Shown: positions 16,843 through 26,535, numbered from the stretch's first letter. The stretch is DNA of 64,000 nucleotides from Algoriphagus hitonicola (GCF_900113375.1 NZ_FOPC01000004.1:1-64000), one strand, 5' to 3'. Numbers and translations are program-made. Notes: generated from the sequence alone by a model not told the origin.

Positions 16843-18087
16843 TTACTGTTCAAATTCTTGTCTGAGGATTCGGAAAATCTCATCGATGGTCCCCTCCTCA
16901 AGTTCGGTTCTTCTCAGCAAATCCTCTCGGGTAAGTGCCAATACACTTTTTGCTGTATCCAAACCGGTTTTCTTTAATTCTTCGATAATCCAAGCTTCAA
17001 TTTCATCAGCAAATTCTGCCAAATCCACATCTTCCTCTTCATATTCGTTCAATTCTCTAAAGACATCAATCTCATAGCCTACCAATCGGCTTGCCAATTT
17101 GATATTGAAGCCTCCTTTTCCAATGGCAAGAGAAACCTGATCGGGTTTCAGATAAACTGAAATCCGCTTAGTCTCCTCATTCACTGCGATCGAAGAAACT
17201 TTGGCAGGACTCAGGGCACGAGACACGTAGAGGTCGAGATTTTCAGTGAAATTGATCACATCAATATTTTCATTCTGCAATTCTCTGACCACCGCGTGGA
17301 TTCTTGATCCTTTCATTCCCACACAAGCACCCACGGGATCGATTCGGTCATCGTAAGACTCCACCGCTACTTTGGCTCGCTCGCCTGGTTCGCGTACGAT
17401 CTTGACAATGGTGATCAAACCATCATATACCTCGGGTACTTCATTTTCAAACAATCGCTCCAAGAATACCGGACTGGTCCGGGAAAGGATGATTTTCGGA
17501 GTTCCGTTCATCATATCCACTTTATGGACGATCGCTTTTACCGAATCCCCCTTTCTAAATCTATCCTTGGGTATTTGCTCACCTTTGGGCAAAATCAATT
17601 CATTCCCTTCTCCGTCAATAAGCAAGATTTCTCTGCCTAGGATCTGATATACTTCTGCCGAAACGATCTCACCAACCTGCTCCTCATACTTATTGAATAG
17701 GAGGTCTTTTTCGAGATCTTTGATCCGCTGAATCAAGGTTTGACGAGCCATCTGAACTGCCCGTCTTCCAAAATCCTCCAACTCGATTTTTTCGTAAACT
17801 TCTTCTCCAATCTCAAAATCCGGCTCGATCTTACGGGCATCGGTGAGACTGATTTTGTCAAAATCCCAAATATCTTCAGAGTTGTCATCTACGATTTCCC
17901 GAATACGGAAAATTTCCAAATCGCCTTTGTCAGCGTTGATCGTCACATCGAAGTTTTCGTCTGTTTCAAACTTCTTGCGAATCATCGCTCGGAAAACATC
18001 TTCCAGAATACGGATCATGGTAGGTCGATCCACATTTTTAGATCTCGCAAATTCAGCGAAGGATTCTATTAAGACTTTGGCATCCAT
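16843..18087 (-). CDS. nusA: transcription termination/antitermination factor NusA
   Basis: NusA binds RNA polymerase and nascent RNA to control pausing, termination and antitermination. The 414 residues hold the N-terminal polymerase-binding domain (MDAKVLIESFAEFARSKNV), an S1 domain (about 130-200, EQVGEIVSAEVYQI), and two KH domains containing DPVGACVGMKGSRIHAV and DQVSLAIGKGGFNIKLA. An acidic C-terminal segment ends in a helix-hairpin-helix-like region (TREDLLRRTELEEGTIDEI). It is shorter than E. coli NusA (495) because the duplicated acidic C-terminal repeats are reduced. The gene lies 5 nt after rimP. Confidence 0.97.
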   Translation of the reverse strand: MDAKVLIESFAEFARSKNVDRPTMIRILEDVFRAMIRKKFETDENFDVTINADKGDLEIFRIREIVDDNSEDIWDFDKISLTDARKIEPDFEIGEEVYEKIELEDFGRRAVQMARQTLIQRIKDLEKDLLFNKYEEQVGEIVSAEVYQILGREILLIDGEGNELILPKGEQIPKDRFRKGDSVKAIVHKVDMMNGTPKIILSRTSPVFLERLFENEVPEVYDGLITIVKIVREPGERAKVAVESYDDRIDPVGACVGMKGSRIHAVVRELQNENIDVINFTENLDLYVSRALSPAKVSSIAVNEETKRISVYLKPDQVSLAIGKGGFNIKLASRLVGYEIDVFRELNEYEEEDVDLAEFADEIEAWIIEELKKTGLDTAKSVLALTREDLLRRTELEEGTIDEIFRILRQEFEQ

Positions 18088-18092
18088 TTGAT

Positions 18093-18575
18093 TTATTTAA
18101 AAGATACTTGAACAATTGATTTTTTTATATCCTCAAGGGCATGCGAAGTTTCTTCTTCAGTGGCTTTTTTCCCCTTCTCTTTTTTCTTGACCTGCAGCGT
18201 TATACTTCCGTCTGCCACAGTCAGGAGCTTACCTTTTACTTCTTTGCCATCTTGGAGCAAAACCTTGAGTTCCCTACCTATATTCTTTATATATTGCCTT
18301 TCGCTAGCAAGCGGATAATCCACTCCCGGCGAGGAGACCTCAATACGATAGGCGTTTTCGATCAGGTTTTTATCCTCGATTTCATTAGAAACTGCCCTAC
18401 TCACTTTTGCACAAGTGTCAATCGTCACTCCCTGATCTGCATCAATGAGTATGCTGAGAAGTGTTTGGTCTCCTTGGGGAGAGATTTTCACTTCTACCAC
18501 AAAATGGCCCTGATCAGGAAGATGACCTGACACCATTTCTTCTAGAACCTCGCGCAATTCAGACATAGTATGCAT
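18093..18575 (-). CDS. rimP: ribosome maturation factor RimP
   Basis: RimP assists assembly of the 30S subunit. The 160 residues show the family core DQGVTIDTCAKVSRAVSNE followed by YRIEVSSPGVDYPL, then a small SH3-like C-terminal domain (GKEVKGKLLTVADGSITLQV). A Met at codon 4 (MSELREV) is an equally plausible start. It is the first gene of the rimP-nusA-infB operon, with a well-placed promoter about 50 nt upstream. Confidence 0.95.
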   Translation of the reverse strand: MHTMSELREVLEEMVSGHLPDQGHFVVEVKISPQGDQTLLSILIDADQGVTIDTCAKVSRAVSNEIEDKNLIENAYRIEVSSPGVDYPLASERQYIKNIGRELKVLLQDGKEVKGKLLTVADGSITLQVKKKEKGKKATEEETSHALEDIKKSIVQVSFK

Positions 18576-18623
18576 AATGAAAGAGGGGACTTGGTGTCCC
18601 CTCTAGAAACTTCGAATACGGCA

Positions 18624-18654
18624 CAAATGTAAAATATTTTTAATCGAAAAACAA
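18624..18654 (-). promoter_or_regulatory. promoter of rimP-nusA-infB
   Basis: On the minus strand TTG (18654-18652), a 20-nt spacer, then TACATTTG (18631-18624) match the Bacteroidota -33/-7 consensus. The predicted start of transcription near 18617 leaves a leader of about 40 nt before rimP. Confidence 0.68.
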
Positions 18655-18808
18655 TTTGTACTGAAATTCAATCGTCTATCAAATACATGCTCCTGTGGAC
18701 CCAAACTGCTTGAATGCTAAAAAAATATTTTGCTGACTCTGATCAATTTTCTTTCGGTTTGATCGGAAAAAATATCTACTTTCTCTCCGATTTCTGCCAC
18801 GAAGATAA

Positions 18809-18816
18809 TAATTTTG
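18809..18816 (+). promoter_or_regulatory. possible mreB -7 box, TAATTTTG
   Basis: TAATTTTG matches TAnnTTTG about 80 nt upstream of the mreB start, in the intergenic region divergent from rimP. No TTG lies at the right distance upstream, so this is tentative. Confidence 0.35.
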
Positions 18817-18897
18817 CCGACCCCCGTTTAATAAGGTGTACCTTGCGTGCTCTTTATCAAACAGCAAACCTCAATTACAAAAGCCAATCATCAAAAC

Positions 18898-19926
18898 ATG
18901 GGATTATTTGATTTTTTCTCCAGTGATATAGCCATCGACTTAGGGACTGCCAACACCTTGATTATCCACAAGGATAAAATCGTGGTGGACGAGCCTTCGA
19001 TCATTGCTATCGACAAAACCAACAACCGCGTACTGGCGGTCGGTAGGGAAGCAATGAATATGCATGAGAAAACTCACGAAAACATTAAAACGATCCGTCC
19101 TCTAAAAGACGGTGTTATTGCCGACTTTTATGCCGCTGAGCAGATGATTCGTGGGTTGATCAAAATGATCCCGGGACAGAAAAAAGGGATGTTTCCCCAA
19201 TCCCATCGAATGGTAATTTGTATTCCTTCAGGTATTACCGAAGTGGAAAAAAGAGCAGTTCGAGATTCGGCTGAGCATGCCGGGGCCAAGGAAGTCTATA
19301 TGATTTTTGAACCAATCGCCGCAGCAATTGGCATTGGGATTGATATTGAAAAACCGATGGGATCCATGATCGTGGATATCGGGGGAGGTACGACGGAGAT
19401 CGCCTTGATAGCCCTATCGGGAATTGTCGCTGACCAATCGATCCGGGTAGCCGGTGATACTTTTACCAAAGATATCCTAGACTATATGAGAAGGCAACAT
19501 AACCTACTCATCGGTGAGCGGTCTGCCGAGAAGGTCAAAATCGCAATTGGGTCTGCTTTGACCGAATTGGATGATGCACCCGAAGATTATGAAATCAGAG
19601 GTCGTGATCTCATGACCGGGATTCCTAAAGTCATCAAGGTCTCTTATTCCGAAATCGCATTTGCACTGGACAAATCAGTTTCTAAAATTGAAGAGGCAGT
19701 GCTCAAAGCACTGGAAATCGCACCGCCGGAACTATCTGCGGATATTTATGACAATGGCATCCATCTCACCGGAGGTGGGGCTCTGCTAAAAGGACTCGAT
19801 AAACGCCTTCACCAAAAGACCAAACTTCCGATTCATATCGCCGAAGATCCACTCAGAGCCGTCGTTAGGGGAACCGGAACAGCTTTGAAAAACATACATA
19901 ATTTTAGAACGGTATTGATGACCTAA
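18898..19926 (+). CDS. mreB: rod shape-determining protein MreB
   Basis: MreB is the bacterial actin that organises lateral cell-wall synthesis. I start it at 18898 (MGLFDFFSSDIAIDLGTANT), giving 342 residues. An in-frame ATG at 18847 would add 17 residues unlike any MreB. Nucleotide-binding signatures are DLGTANTLI (phosphate 1), VDIGGGTTEIALI (phosphate 2) and LTGGGALLKGLD (adenosine). The N-terminal GLFDFF is consistent with the membrane-binding amphipathic end. It is the first gene of mreB-mreC-mreD-mrdA-rodA, with 7 nt to mreC. Confidence 0.97.
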   Translation: MGLFDFFSSDIAIDLGTANTLIIHKDKIVVDEPSIIAIDKTNNRVLAVGREAMNMHEKTHENIKTIRPLKDGVIADFYAAEQMIRGLIKMIPGQKKGMFPQSHRMVICIPSGITEVEKRAVRDSAEHAGAKEVYMIFEPIAAAIGIGIDIEKPMGSMIVDIGGGTTEIALIALSGIVADQSIRVAGDTFTKDILDYMRRQHNLLIGERSAEKVKIAIGSALTELDDAPEDYEIRGRDLMTGIPKVIKVSYSEIAFALDKSVSKIEEAVLKALEIAPPELSADIYDNGIHLTGGGALLKGLDKRLHQKTKLPIHIAEDPLRAVVRGTGTALKNIHNFRTVLMT

Positions 19927-19933
19927 ACCCTGA

Positions 19934-20773
19934 ATGCTACGCATCCTCCAATTTCTATATAGCCTTCGGGCTTTTCTTTTGTTTCTTTTGCTGGAATTGG
20001 TGGCAATCTGGTTAATCGTCTCCAATAATTCCCCACAAGGTGCGGCATTCTTCAACTCTTCCAATGCGGTTTTCGGTTCGGTATTAAAAACCCAATCAGA
20101 CATTTCGGATTTTCTGGATTTGGCAGAGGCCAATGAAGAACTTTTGCGTCAGAATGCTGAATTGCTCGCACGATTGGAAGTGGTTGAAATTAACCGAGAT
20201 AGTACCGACAATCAGCCACTAGACAGTAATTTTGTGGCTGAGCATGAGTTTAAAAGTGCCAGAGTCATTGCGCAGACCTTGCGCTATGCCCAAAATCACC
20301 TCACGCTAGACAAAGGAAAATCTCACGGCGTAAAACCTGGCATGGGAGTTTTTAACCATTCCGGGATAGTCGGACGGGTAAAAACAGTCTCAGAAAATTA
20401 CTCAGTTGCCATTTCTGTCCTCAATACCGGGCTTTTGATATCCTCCAAAATCAAACCTTCCGGTGTCTATGGATCCATCAATTGGGATGGGCAAAACACA
20501 ACAGAGGTAAAAATGCTCTATATCCCAAGACATGTCGAAGCCCAAGCGGGAGACACGGTCGTCACCTCAGGTTATAATGCGATTTTCCCGGAGGGAATTG
20601 CAGTAGGTGTCATCAAAAAAGTAGAACAAGGATCCAATCAAAATTACCTGGATATTGTCGTCGAGTTAAGCACAGATTTCAGTAAAATCAATTACGTATA
20701 TCTTGTGGAAAACAATCAGATTGAAGAACGGGATACCCTTAACCAAGAAGCAGAAATAGTCAATGAATATTAG
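19934..20773 (+). CDS. mreC: rod shape-determining protein MreC
   Basis: MreC links the MreB/RodA/PBP2 elongation complex in the periplasm. One N-terminal membrane helix (about 10-30) is followed by a coiled-coil segment (about 55-85, DLAEANEELLRQNAELLARL) and the beta-rich MreC domain, with NHLTLDKGKSHGVKPGMGV and GDTVVTSGYNAIFPEGIAVG. The length of 279 is normal. Its end overlaps mreD by 11 nt. Confidence 0.95.
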   Translation: MLRILQFLYSLRAFLLFLLLELVAIWLIVSNNSPQGAAFFNSSNAVFGSVLKTQSDISDFLDLAEANEELLRQNAELLARLEVVEINRDSTDNQPLDSNFVAEHEFKSARVIAQTLRYAQNHLTLDKGKSHGVKPGMGVFNHSGIVGRVKTVSENYSVAISVLNTGLLISSKIKPSGVYGSINWDGQNTTEVKMLYIPRHVEAQAGDTVVTSGYNAIFPEGIAVGVIKKVEQGSNQNYLDIVVELSTDFSKINYVYLVENNQIEERDTLNQEAEIVNEY

Positions 20774-21284
20774 ATCCCTGATTACTTTTATTTTCACAGG
20801 AATCATCTTAATGGTAGTGCAGGTTTTATTTCTGAAAAACCTGGCCGTATTCGGTGTAGCCATGGGTTTTTTATACCTCATGTTTATTCTTGACCTTTCT
20901 ATCAACAGCAATAAAATCAATCTATTGTTGATCGCCTTCTTCTTGGGTTTGCTGATCGATATTTTCTACGATACGATCGGAATGCACGCTGCCGCCGCCA
21001 CCTTGGTGGCATTTGTTCGGCCCTATTGGCTGAAAGCCATCAGTCCCACAGGCGGATATGACGAGTCCAATCGCCCGGACCTACACGAAATGGGCCTCAG
21101 CTGGTACATCAGTTATTCATTTCCTTTATTTTTTATCTATTCATTTTTATTTTTCACTATCGATCAGTGGGGAACTGGGGGATTGCTGGGAGTGCTGTAT
21201 AAAAGTCTTTTTTCGACCATTTTCAGCATGCTTTTGGCTATACTGGTTCAAGTACTGTTCTTTAAAAGAAGGAGAAGAATCTAA
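20763..21284 (+). CDS. mreD: rod shape-determining protein MreD
   Basis: A small polytopic membrane protein of 173 residues with five to six helices. The central motif FFLGLLIDIFYDTIGMHAAA, with its conserved acidic and His residues, fits MreD, a partner of MreC in the elongasome. It overlaps mreC by 11 nt and mrdA by 1 nt (TAATG), indicating translational coupling. MreD is poorly conserved in sequence, so much of the assignment rests on position. Confidence 0.88.
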   Translation: MNIRSLITFIFTGIILMVVQVLFLKNLAVFGVAMGFLYLMFILDLSINSNKINLLLIAFFLGLLIDIFYDTIGMHAAAATLVAFVRPYWLKAISPTGGYDESNRPDLHEMGLSWYISYSFPLFFIYSFLFFTIDQWGTGGLLGVLYKSLFSTIFSMLLAILVQVLFFKRRRRI

Positions 21285-23086
21285 TGAACGATCAAAGACC
21301 GGTAGTCATCATCATTTTCATTTTTACGGTAGGGCTGATTCTTTTGATAAAATTATTCAGCATCCAAGTTGCGGATGATAGTTTTATGAAAAGAGCCGAG
21401 CGAAATGCAGTTCAGCGAGTAGTAGACCATCCCTACCGGGGATTGATTTATGACCGAAATGGTAAACTTTTGGTTTACAATAATCCCATTTTTGACTTGA
21501 TGCTCGTCCCTCAGGAATTTGAAGTTGGCGATACTACGCGGTTTTTGGAGCTTTTTGACATCAGCAAAGAGGAACTGATCGAAGCCTACAATGCGGCCAA
21601 AAAATATTCCTGGGTAAAACCCTCCCCATTGATTAAACAAATCTCTACGACGGATTTTGCCCGAATTCAGGATTACCTTATAGACTATCCCGGTCTATTT
21701 GTCATGACTCGATCTGTCAGATCTTATCCACAGCCGGTCGCTTCCCATGCATTGGGATATATCGGAGAGATCAACGCCCGTCAGATGGAGCTGGATTCTG
21801 CTAAGTATTATTCTCAAGGAGACTATGTGGGATTGAGTGGAATGGAACGATATTACGAACGGCAGTTGCGGGGACAGAAAGGTGTTAAATATAAAATGGT
21901 GAATGTCCGCGGGGTGGACAAAGGCCCTTTCAAAGATGGAGAATACGATACCGCCTCGGTGGCAGGAATTAATCTCACCTCCACCATTGATATGGAATTG
22001 CAGCTTTATGGTGAGCAGTTGATGGCAGGAAAAACCGGATCGGTAGTTGCCATAGAGCCTAAAACAGGGGAAATTCTATCTATGATTTCGGCTCCTTTTT
22101 ATGATCCGAATCAGTTGACAGGAGCGGATTTTGGAAAGACCTATACTGCTTTGAACAAAATGGAAACTAAGCCTTTGTTCAATCGGCCTATCATGGCCAA
22201 ATACCCTCCGGGGTCAATTTTTAAAATTGTCCAAAGCTTAATTGGATTACAGGATGGGATTCTGACACAGGAAACCACATTCGCCTGTAACCGATCGCTG
22301 GTAGCATGCCATAATCACCCCTCACCGGTGAATTTATTCGGAGCCATTCGGAATTCCTGCAATCCCTATTATCATCAGGCTTTCCGAAGGATGATCAATC
22401 GGGAAGTCTCATCCAATACCTACAAAGACACCGAAATTGGGCTGAATGACTGGCGGGAAAAAGTAATGAAATTTGGCTTGGGGACATCTCTAGGCATTGA
22501 TATCACCGGAGAACTGGGCGGGGATGTGCCTTCGAGCAAGCTTTATGATAAATTTTATGGAGAAGGTCGATGGAAATACTCGACGATTTATTCCCTGTCA
22601 ATCGGTCAGGGTGAGCTGCAGGTGACTCCCCTTCAAATGGCCAATCTTGCCGCCATATTTGCCAACAAAGGGTATTATTATTCCCCCCACCTGATCAAGG
22701 CAATCAACGGAGACCAAACCCAAATCCCGGAGAAATACCGGATCAAAAATGAGGTAGGCGTAGATGCGCATCATTTTGATATGGTTCAGGATGCTATGGC
22801 GGAGGCCTTGTACGGAACGGCCAATCGAGCTATCATCCAAGACATCGTCATCGCCGGAAAAACAGGAACTGCACAAAATCCCCATGGAGAAGATCACTCG
22901 GTATTCGTGGCCTTTGCTCCCAAGGATGATCCCAAAATCGCCATTGCAGTCTATGTGGAAAATGCCGGCTGGGGTGGCCGTGCTGCGGCAAGTACTGCCT
23001 CCCTGATGATCGAAAAATACCTTCGGGGAATGATTACCAGACCCGCTCTGGAGGAATATGTGTTAGCTGGAGATTTTAAAGATTAA
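21284..23086 (+). CDS. mrdA: penicillin-binding protein 2 (elongasome transpeptidase)
   Basis: PBP2 cross-links peptidoglycan during elongation as partner of RodA. It has one N-terminal membrane helix (about 8-26), a dimerisation/pedestal domain including HALGYIGEIN, and a transpeptidase domain. The three active-site motifs are S311-IF-K314 in PPGSIFKI, SCN (358-360) and KTG (526-528) in AGKTGTAQNP. The 600 residues match the family. It directly abuts rodA, with stop TAA followed at once by ATG, which argues for stoichiometric production of the two partners. Confidence 0.96.
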   Translation: MNDQRPVVIIIFIFTVGLILLIKLFSIQVADDSFMKRAERNAVQRVVDHPYRGLIYDRNGKLLVYNNPIFDLMLVPQEFEVGDTTRFLELFDISKEELIEAYNAAKKYSWVKPSPLIKQISTTDFARIQDYLIDYPGLFVMTRSVRSYPQPVASHALGYIGEINARQMELDSAKYYSQGDYVGLSGMERYYERQLRGQKGVKYKMVNVRGVDKGPFKDGEYDTASVAGINLTSTIDMELQLYGEQLMAGKTGSVVAIEPKTGEILSMISAPFYDPNQLTGADFGKTYTALNKMETKPLFNRPIMAKYPPGSIFKIVQSLIGLQDGILTQETTFACNRSLVACHNHPSPVNLFGAIRNSCNPYYHQAFRRMINREVSSNTYKDTEIGLNDWREKVMKFGLGTSLGIDITGELGGDVPSSKLYDKFYGEGRWKYSTIYSLSIGQGELQVTPLQMANLAAIFANKGYYYSPHLIKAINGDQTQIPEKYRIKNEVGVDAHHFDMVQDAMAEALYGTANRAIIQDIVIAGKTGTAQNPHGEDHSVFVAFAPKDDPKIAIAVYVENAGWGGRAAASTASLMIEKYLRGMITRPALEEYVLAGDFKD

Positions 23087-24361
23087 ATGCGGGATTCGGA
23101 TATACATATTAATCGTGTAGACTGGGTGGTAGTCACCATTTATTTTGCCTTGGTGATCTTCGGCTGGTTTAATATTTATGCGGCAGTGTACGACAGTCAG
23201 GCTCCTCAGAGCATGTTTGACATGTCTATCAACTCCGGCAAACAACTCGTACGAATCGGTGCGGCTGTGATTTTGATCGTTTTGATCATGGTGGCAGATT
23301 ATCGGTTTTTTGAAAATCTGTCCCTTTACATTTTTATTGCATTTATGCTTTTGCTGTTGATTACGCCTATTTTTGGAAAGGTTGTCAATGGGCAGCGAGC
23401 CTGGTTCGAAATCGGACCCATTCAGATTCAGCCGGGTGAATTTGCCAAATTTGCCACTGCTTTGGCTTTGGCAAAAGTCATGGAGAGGCCCACCTTTGAC
23501 CTCACCAAGAGAAACCATCAGTTGATCGCTTTTGGAGTGTTGCTGCTGCCGGTCGCCTTCATTTTGCTTCAGCCAGATACCGGTACAGCCATGGTTTATT
23601 TTGCCATGCTTTTGATGTTTTATCGGGAGGGATTTCCCCAGAAATATTACCTGTTGGGCTTTGGTTTCATTGCCTTGACACTGCTGTCCTTGGGGATCGA
23701 AAACAATCTTTATTTAGCTATTGGGATTGGTGTGATCATTTTGTTTTTGATCCTTTTAGGAAAAAAATCCTGGCAGAAAGTGGTGGCCTTTTCTTTGATT
23801 GGTTTGGGACTGATCGCTTACAGTTATAGTATAGATTATGTCGTATCCAAGCTGCCCGAGCATCAGCAAAACCGAATTATGGTCTTGTTCAATCCCAACT
23901 TGGACCCATTGGGAGTTGGCTGGAATGTCACCCAATCGAAAATCGCCATCGGCTCAGGAGGCTTGTTTGGAAAGGGCTATCTGGAGGGAACCCAGACCAA
24001 GTTTGATTTTGTCCCCGAGCAGCATACTGATTTTATTTTTTGCACGCTGGGAGAAGAATTTGGATGGGCCGGAAGCCTGGTGGTGATTTCGCTTTTTGTC
24101 ACTTTGCTGGTTCGGTTGGTCATCATGGCGGAGCGGCAAAAAAATCGCTTTTCGCGGGTTTATGGGTATTGCGTTATTTCCATTTTACTTTTTCACTTTA
24201 TGATCAATATTGCGATGACCGTGGGTTTGTTTCCTGTCGTGGGGATTCCGCTGCCATTTTTTAGCTACGGAGGATCATCCTTATGGTCATTTACGATTTT
24301 ACTCTTCGTATTTATCAAATTGGATTCTTCCCGGGCACTTCAGCTCGGCCGATTTAAATAG
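23087..24361 (+). CDS. rodA: rod shape-determining glycosyltransferase RodA
   Basis: SEDS-family membrane glycosyltransferase that polymerises lipid II in the elongasome. The 424 residues contain about ten helices and the motifs INGQRAWFEIGPIQIQPGE-like (here VNGQRAWFEIGPIQIQPGE), KFDFVPEQHTDFIFC with the conserved EQHTDFI, and GIPLPFFSYGGSS near the C-terminus. It is the last gene of the mre-mrd operon and starts right after the mrdA stop. A hairpin follows. Confidence 0.96.
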   Translation: MRDSDIHINRVDWVVVTIYFALVIFGWFNIYAAVYDSQAPQSMFDMSINSGKQLVRIGAAVILIVLIMVADYRFFENLSLYIFIAFMLLLLITPIFGKVVNGQRAWFEIGPIQIQPGEFAKFATALALAKVMERPTFDLTKRNHQLIAFGVLLLPVAFILLQPDTGTAMVYFAMLLMFYREGFPQKYYLLGFGFIALTLLSLGIENNLYLAIGIGVIILFLILLGKKSWQKVVAFSLIGLGLIAYSYSIDYVVSKLPEHQQNRIMVLFNPNLDPLGVGWNVTQSKIAIGSGGLFGKGYLEGTQTKFDFVPEQHTDFIFCTLGEEFGWAGSLVVISLFVTLLVRLVIMAERQKNRFSRVYGYCVISILLFHFMINIAMTVGLFPVVGIPLPFFSYGGSSLWSFTILLFVFIKLDSSRALQLGRFK

Positions 24362-24399
24362 GGTCTGCCAGACTTTTGAGTATGTCTTTAAAAAGAAAA

Positions 24400-24428
24400 A
24401 AGCTATCCAAAACCAAATAGGATAGCTT
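24400..24428 (-). terminator. terminator between rodA and the convergent unknown gene
   Basis: AAGCTATCC (24400-24408), 11-nt loop, GGATAGCTT (24420-24428). On the minus strand the stem is followed by a T-rich run, so it terminates the minus-strand gene ending at 24450. On the plus strand it may also help end the rodA transcript, although no T-run follows there. Confidence 0.7.
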
Positions 24429-24449
24429 CAATCTAGAAATCAATAGAAT

Positions 24450-25538
24450 TTAATCTGCGAATTTCCGGTAAATCAACTGGGTGAATTCATGAACTGCCTC
24501 TGATTGGACATCCCAGTCTAGTTCAGATACATAGCGCTGATTGACCAAATCGATCGCCTGATCAAAATCCCGACAATCATCGATGGATTTCAGCGCATGA
24601 CCGAGTAGATCCGCGTTGCCATCAAATAACTCCTTGGTAAACATAAAGCGCTGATTGATGGCGAGGCTTTCGGATAATTCGCCCAAAATCGCCTTCATTC
24701 CTCGGTAGGATTCAATCGAAAAACGGGACTTCAAATCTTCCGAATTTAACTTTTTCCCATTCGATGTGGAATTCTGGATAGGTGCAGGTGGGGTTTCTCT
24801 GATTGGCTCCACAGTTGGTTTCACTGAAGTGTCCTCTCCCATTTGATCAAAAAATGACGAGTCGGATTCAGATTCCTTCTTCTCTTTTTCAACAACTGGA
24901 CTAGATGGTACTTCTTCCTGAACCAAATAAGCATCAAGATCAAACGCCTGAACGTCCCCAAGGGTAGCCAAAAGTAAATTGACTGACTCGAGGTTCTCCT
25001 TCACAGCCTGATAATTGGCTGCAATGGCTTTTTTATACGCCGATCGATCATGACCAAATCCGGTCTTATCCACCAAAAATGAAATGACGGTCACATGCCA
25101 TTTGTAATATTTTTTATTCTCTTTAAGGTATTCATTGATTTTACTTTCCGGTGCCTTGTCTATTTCAGACTGATAATATCCCACCGGATCAGTGGCGAGT
25201 TGTATGGCATTTTGGACCGCTGCAGCCACCAAAGGCTCCAAATAACTGCGCTCGACTTTTATCCTGCGGGAAAGCACGTTCATAAATTGAGTCAAGGCTT
25301 CGTGTACGGCTATATCCCTGTAATCAAAATAGGGATTGCTTTTCAGCTTTTCCAATTCCTCCTGCCAAAGCTCAAAAAGCCGCTTGATGACAAAGAAATT
25401 GACCTGCACAGCAGAGGTCAGCTGGACAATGTCCTGTCCTGTAATAAACTGCTTCTCTGCATAATATCGATCACAGACTTTGGAAGCGAAGTTTTTGGAG
25501 TAATTTTCTAAATAATTGCTGTTAATTTGGACTGTCAT
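24450..25538 (-). CDS. conserved Bacteroidota protein of unknown function
   Basis: The 362-residue cytoplasmic protein has no signal peptide or membrane segment. Residues about 1-200 are mainly helical with no motif I know. Residues about 205-265 are an acidic, Ser/Pro-rich linker. Residues about 278-362 form a compact helical domain (INQRFMFTKELFDGNADLL, then DFDQAIDLVNQRYVSELDWD) that resembles a short module seen at the C-terminus of several uncharacterised Bacteroidota proteins. It is divergent from the ferredoxin gene with only 34 nt between. No function is proposed. Confidence 0.75.
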   Translation of the reverse strand: MTVQINSNYLENYSKNFASKVCDRYYAEKQFITGQDIVQLTSAVQVNFFVIKRLFELWQEELEKLKSNPYFDYRDIAVHEALTQFMNVLSRRIKVERSYLEPLVAAAVQNAIQLATDPVGYYQSEIDKAPESKINEYLKENKKYYKWHVTVISFLVDKTGFGHDRSAYKKAIAANYQAVKENLESVNLLLATLGDVQAFDLDAYLVQEEVPSSPVVEKEKKESESDSSFFDQMGEDTSVKPTVEPIRETPPAPIQNSTSNGKKLNSEDLKSRFSIESYRGMKAILGELSESLAINQRFMFTKELFDGNADLLGHALKSIDDCRDFDQAIDLVNQRYVSELDWDVQSEAVHEFTQLIYRKFAD

Positions 25539-25572
25539 TGCTTAGGTGATGTTTAGAAAAGTAAACGAATAA

Positions 25573-25899
25573 ATGCCGAAAATCGTCATTGAAAACCTAT
25601 TTAATCGCACAATTAATTTTACGGATACTTCTCGTAAAGTTATTGAATTAATCCATGAAAATAATATTGATTGGATGCATGCCTGCGGCAAAAAGGGTCG
25701 ATGCACCAGTTGCAAAATGATCATGGTATCGGGACAGGAAAATCTCAGCAGCCCCAGCGATCGGGAAATTTACTTTCGAAAACTCAAGAGACTCGGGCCA
25801 AATGAGCGTCTCTCTTGCCAGTGTAGTTTATTAGACGGAGAAATTTGTATCCGAGTCGCCGACATCAATAAATTTCCTCATTTAGAATACAGCGAATAG
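25573..25899 (+). CDS. [2Fe-2S] ferredoxin
   Basis: A small plant-type ferredoxin of 108 residues. Cluster ligands are Cys38, Cys44, Cys47 (CGKKGRCTSC) and Cys82 in LSCQCSLL, the usual C-x5-C-x2-C...C spacing. There is no signal peptide, so it acts in the cytoplasm as an electron carrier. It lies 3 nt before tdk, suggesting one transcript with tdk and possibly recO. The partner enzyme is not evident. Confidence 0.9.
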   Translation: MPKIVIENLFNRTINFTDTSRKVIELIHENNIDWMHACGKKGRCTSCKMIMVSGQENLSSPSDREIYFRKLKRLGPNERLSCQCSLLDGEICIRVADINKFPHLEYSE

Positions 25900-25902
25900 C
25901 AT

Positions 25903-26487
25903 ATGTTTATTGAACCTTCTGTCAATCGGAAAAATACTCCTTTCCAAAAAGGTCAAATCGAGGTCATTTGCGGTTCGATGTTTTCTGGAAAGACTGAAGA
26001 ATTGATTCGGAGGCTGAATCGTGCCAAAATAGCCCGACAAAAGGTAGAGATTTTTAAACCCAGTGTGGACAAGCGCTATCATGAAGAGGATGTGGTCTCT
26101 CACAATGATACTTCCATCCGCTCCACGCCGGTAAATTTTGCAGAAGACATCCTCCTACTAAGCGGGAACTGCGATGTGGTCGGAATTGACGAGGTCCAAT
26201 TTTTTGATGAGCAGATCGTTTCGGTTGCCCAAAAGCTGGCCAATCAAGGCAAGCGGGTGATTCTTGCCGGCTTGGACATGGATTTTGAAGGCAAGCCTTT
26301 CGGACCCATGCCTAAACTTATGGCCGTTGCGGAATATGTCACAAAAGTCCATGCCATCTGTATGAAATGCGGTGATTTAGCGGCATTTTCATTTCGATTA
26401 TCAGACTCTAAGCAGAAAGTAATGCTTGGAGAAAAAGACAGCTACGAGGCTCGCTGTAGAAAATGTTTCTATGAAGACAAGCGCTAA
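25903..26487 (+). CDS. tdk: thymidine kinase
   Basis: Type II thymidine kinase that phosphorylates thymidine to dTMP in nucleotide salvage. The P-loop GSMFSGKT is at 24-31, the catalytic Glu97 lies in GIDEVQFFD, and a structural zinc is bound by Cys153, Cys156, Cys185 and Cys188 (CMKC...CRKC). The lasso region YEARCRKC is present. The 194 residues are normal for the family. Confidence 0.97.
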   Translation: MFIEPSVNRKNTPFQKGQIEVICGSMFSGKTEELIRRLNRAKIARQKVEIFKPSVDKRYHEEDVVSHNDTSIRSTPVNFAEDILLLSGNCDVVGIDEVQFFDEQIVSVAQKLANQGKRVILAGLDMDFEGKPFGPMPKLMAVAEYVTKVHAICMKCGDLAAFSFRLSDSKQKVMLGEKDSYEARCRKCFYEDKR

Positions 26488-26535
26488 AAAACGAGTTTCC
26501 ACAATTTTCAACCTGAACTAATATCCCACTGCTCC

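Noticed and set aside
18847-18897. Longer MreB start with 17 extra residues
   Set aside because: MreB proteins begin at MG(L/M)F..F before DLGTANT. The extra residues are unlike the family, so 18898 is preferred.
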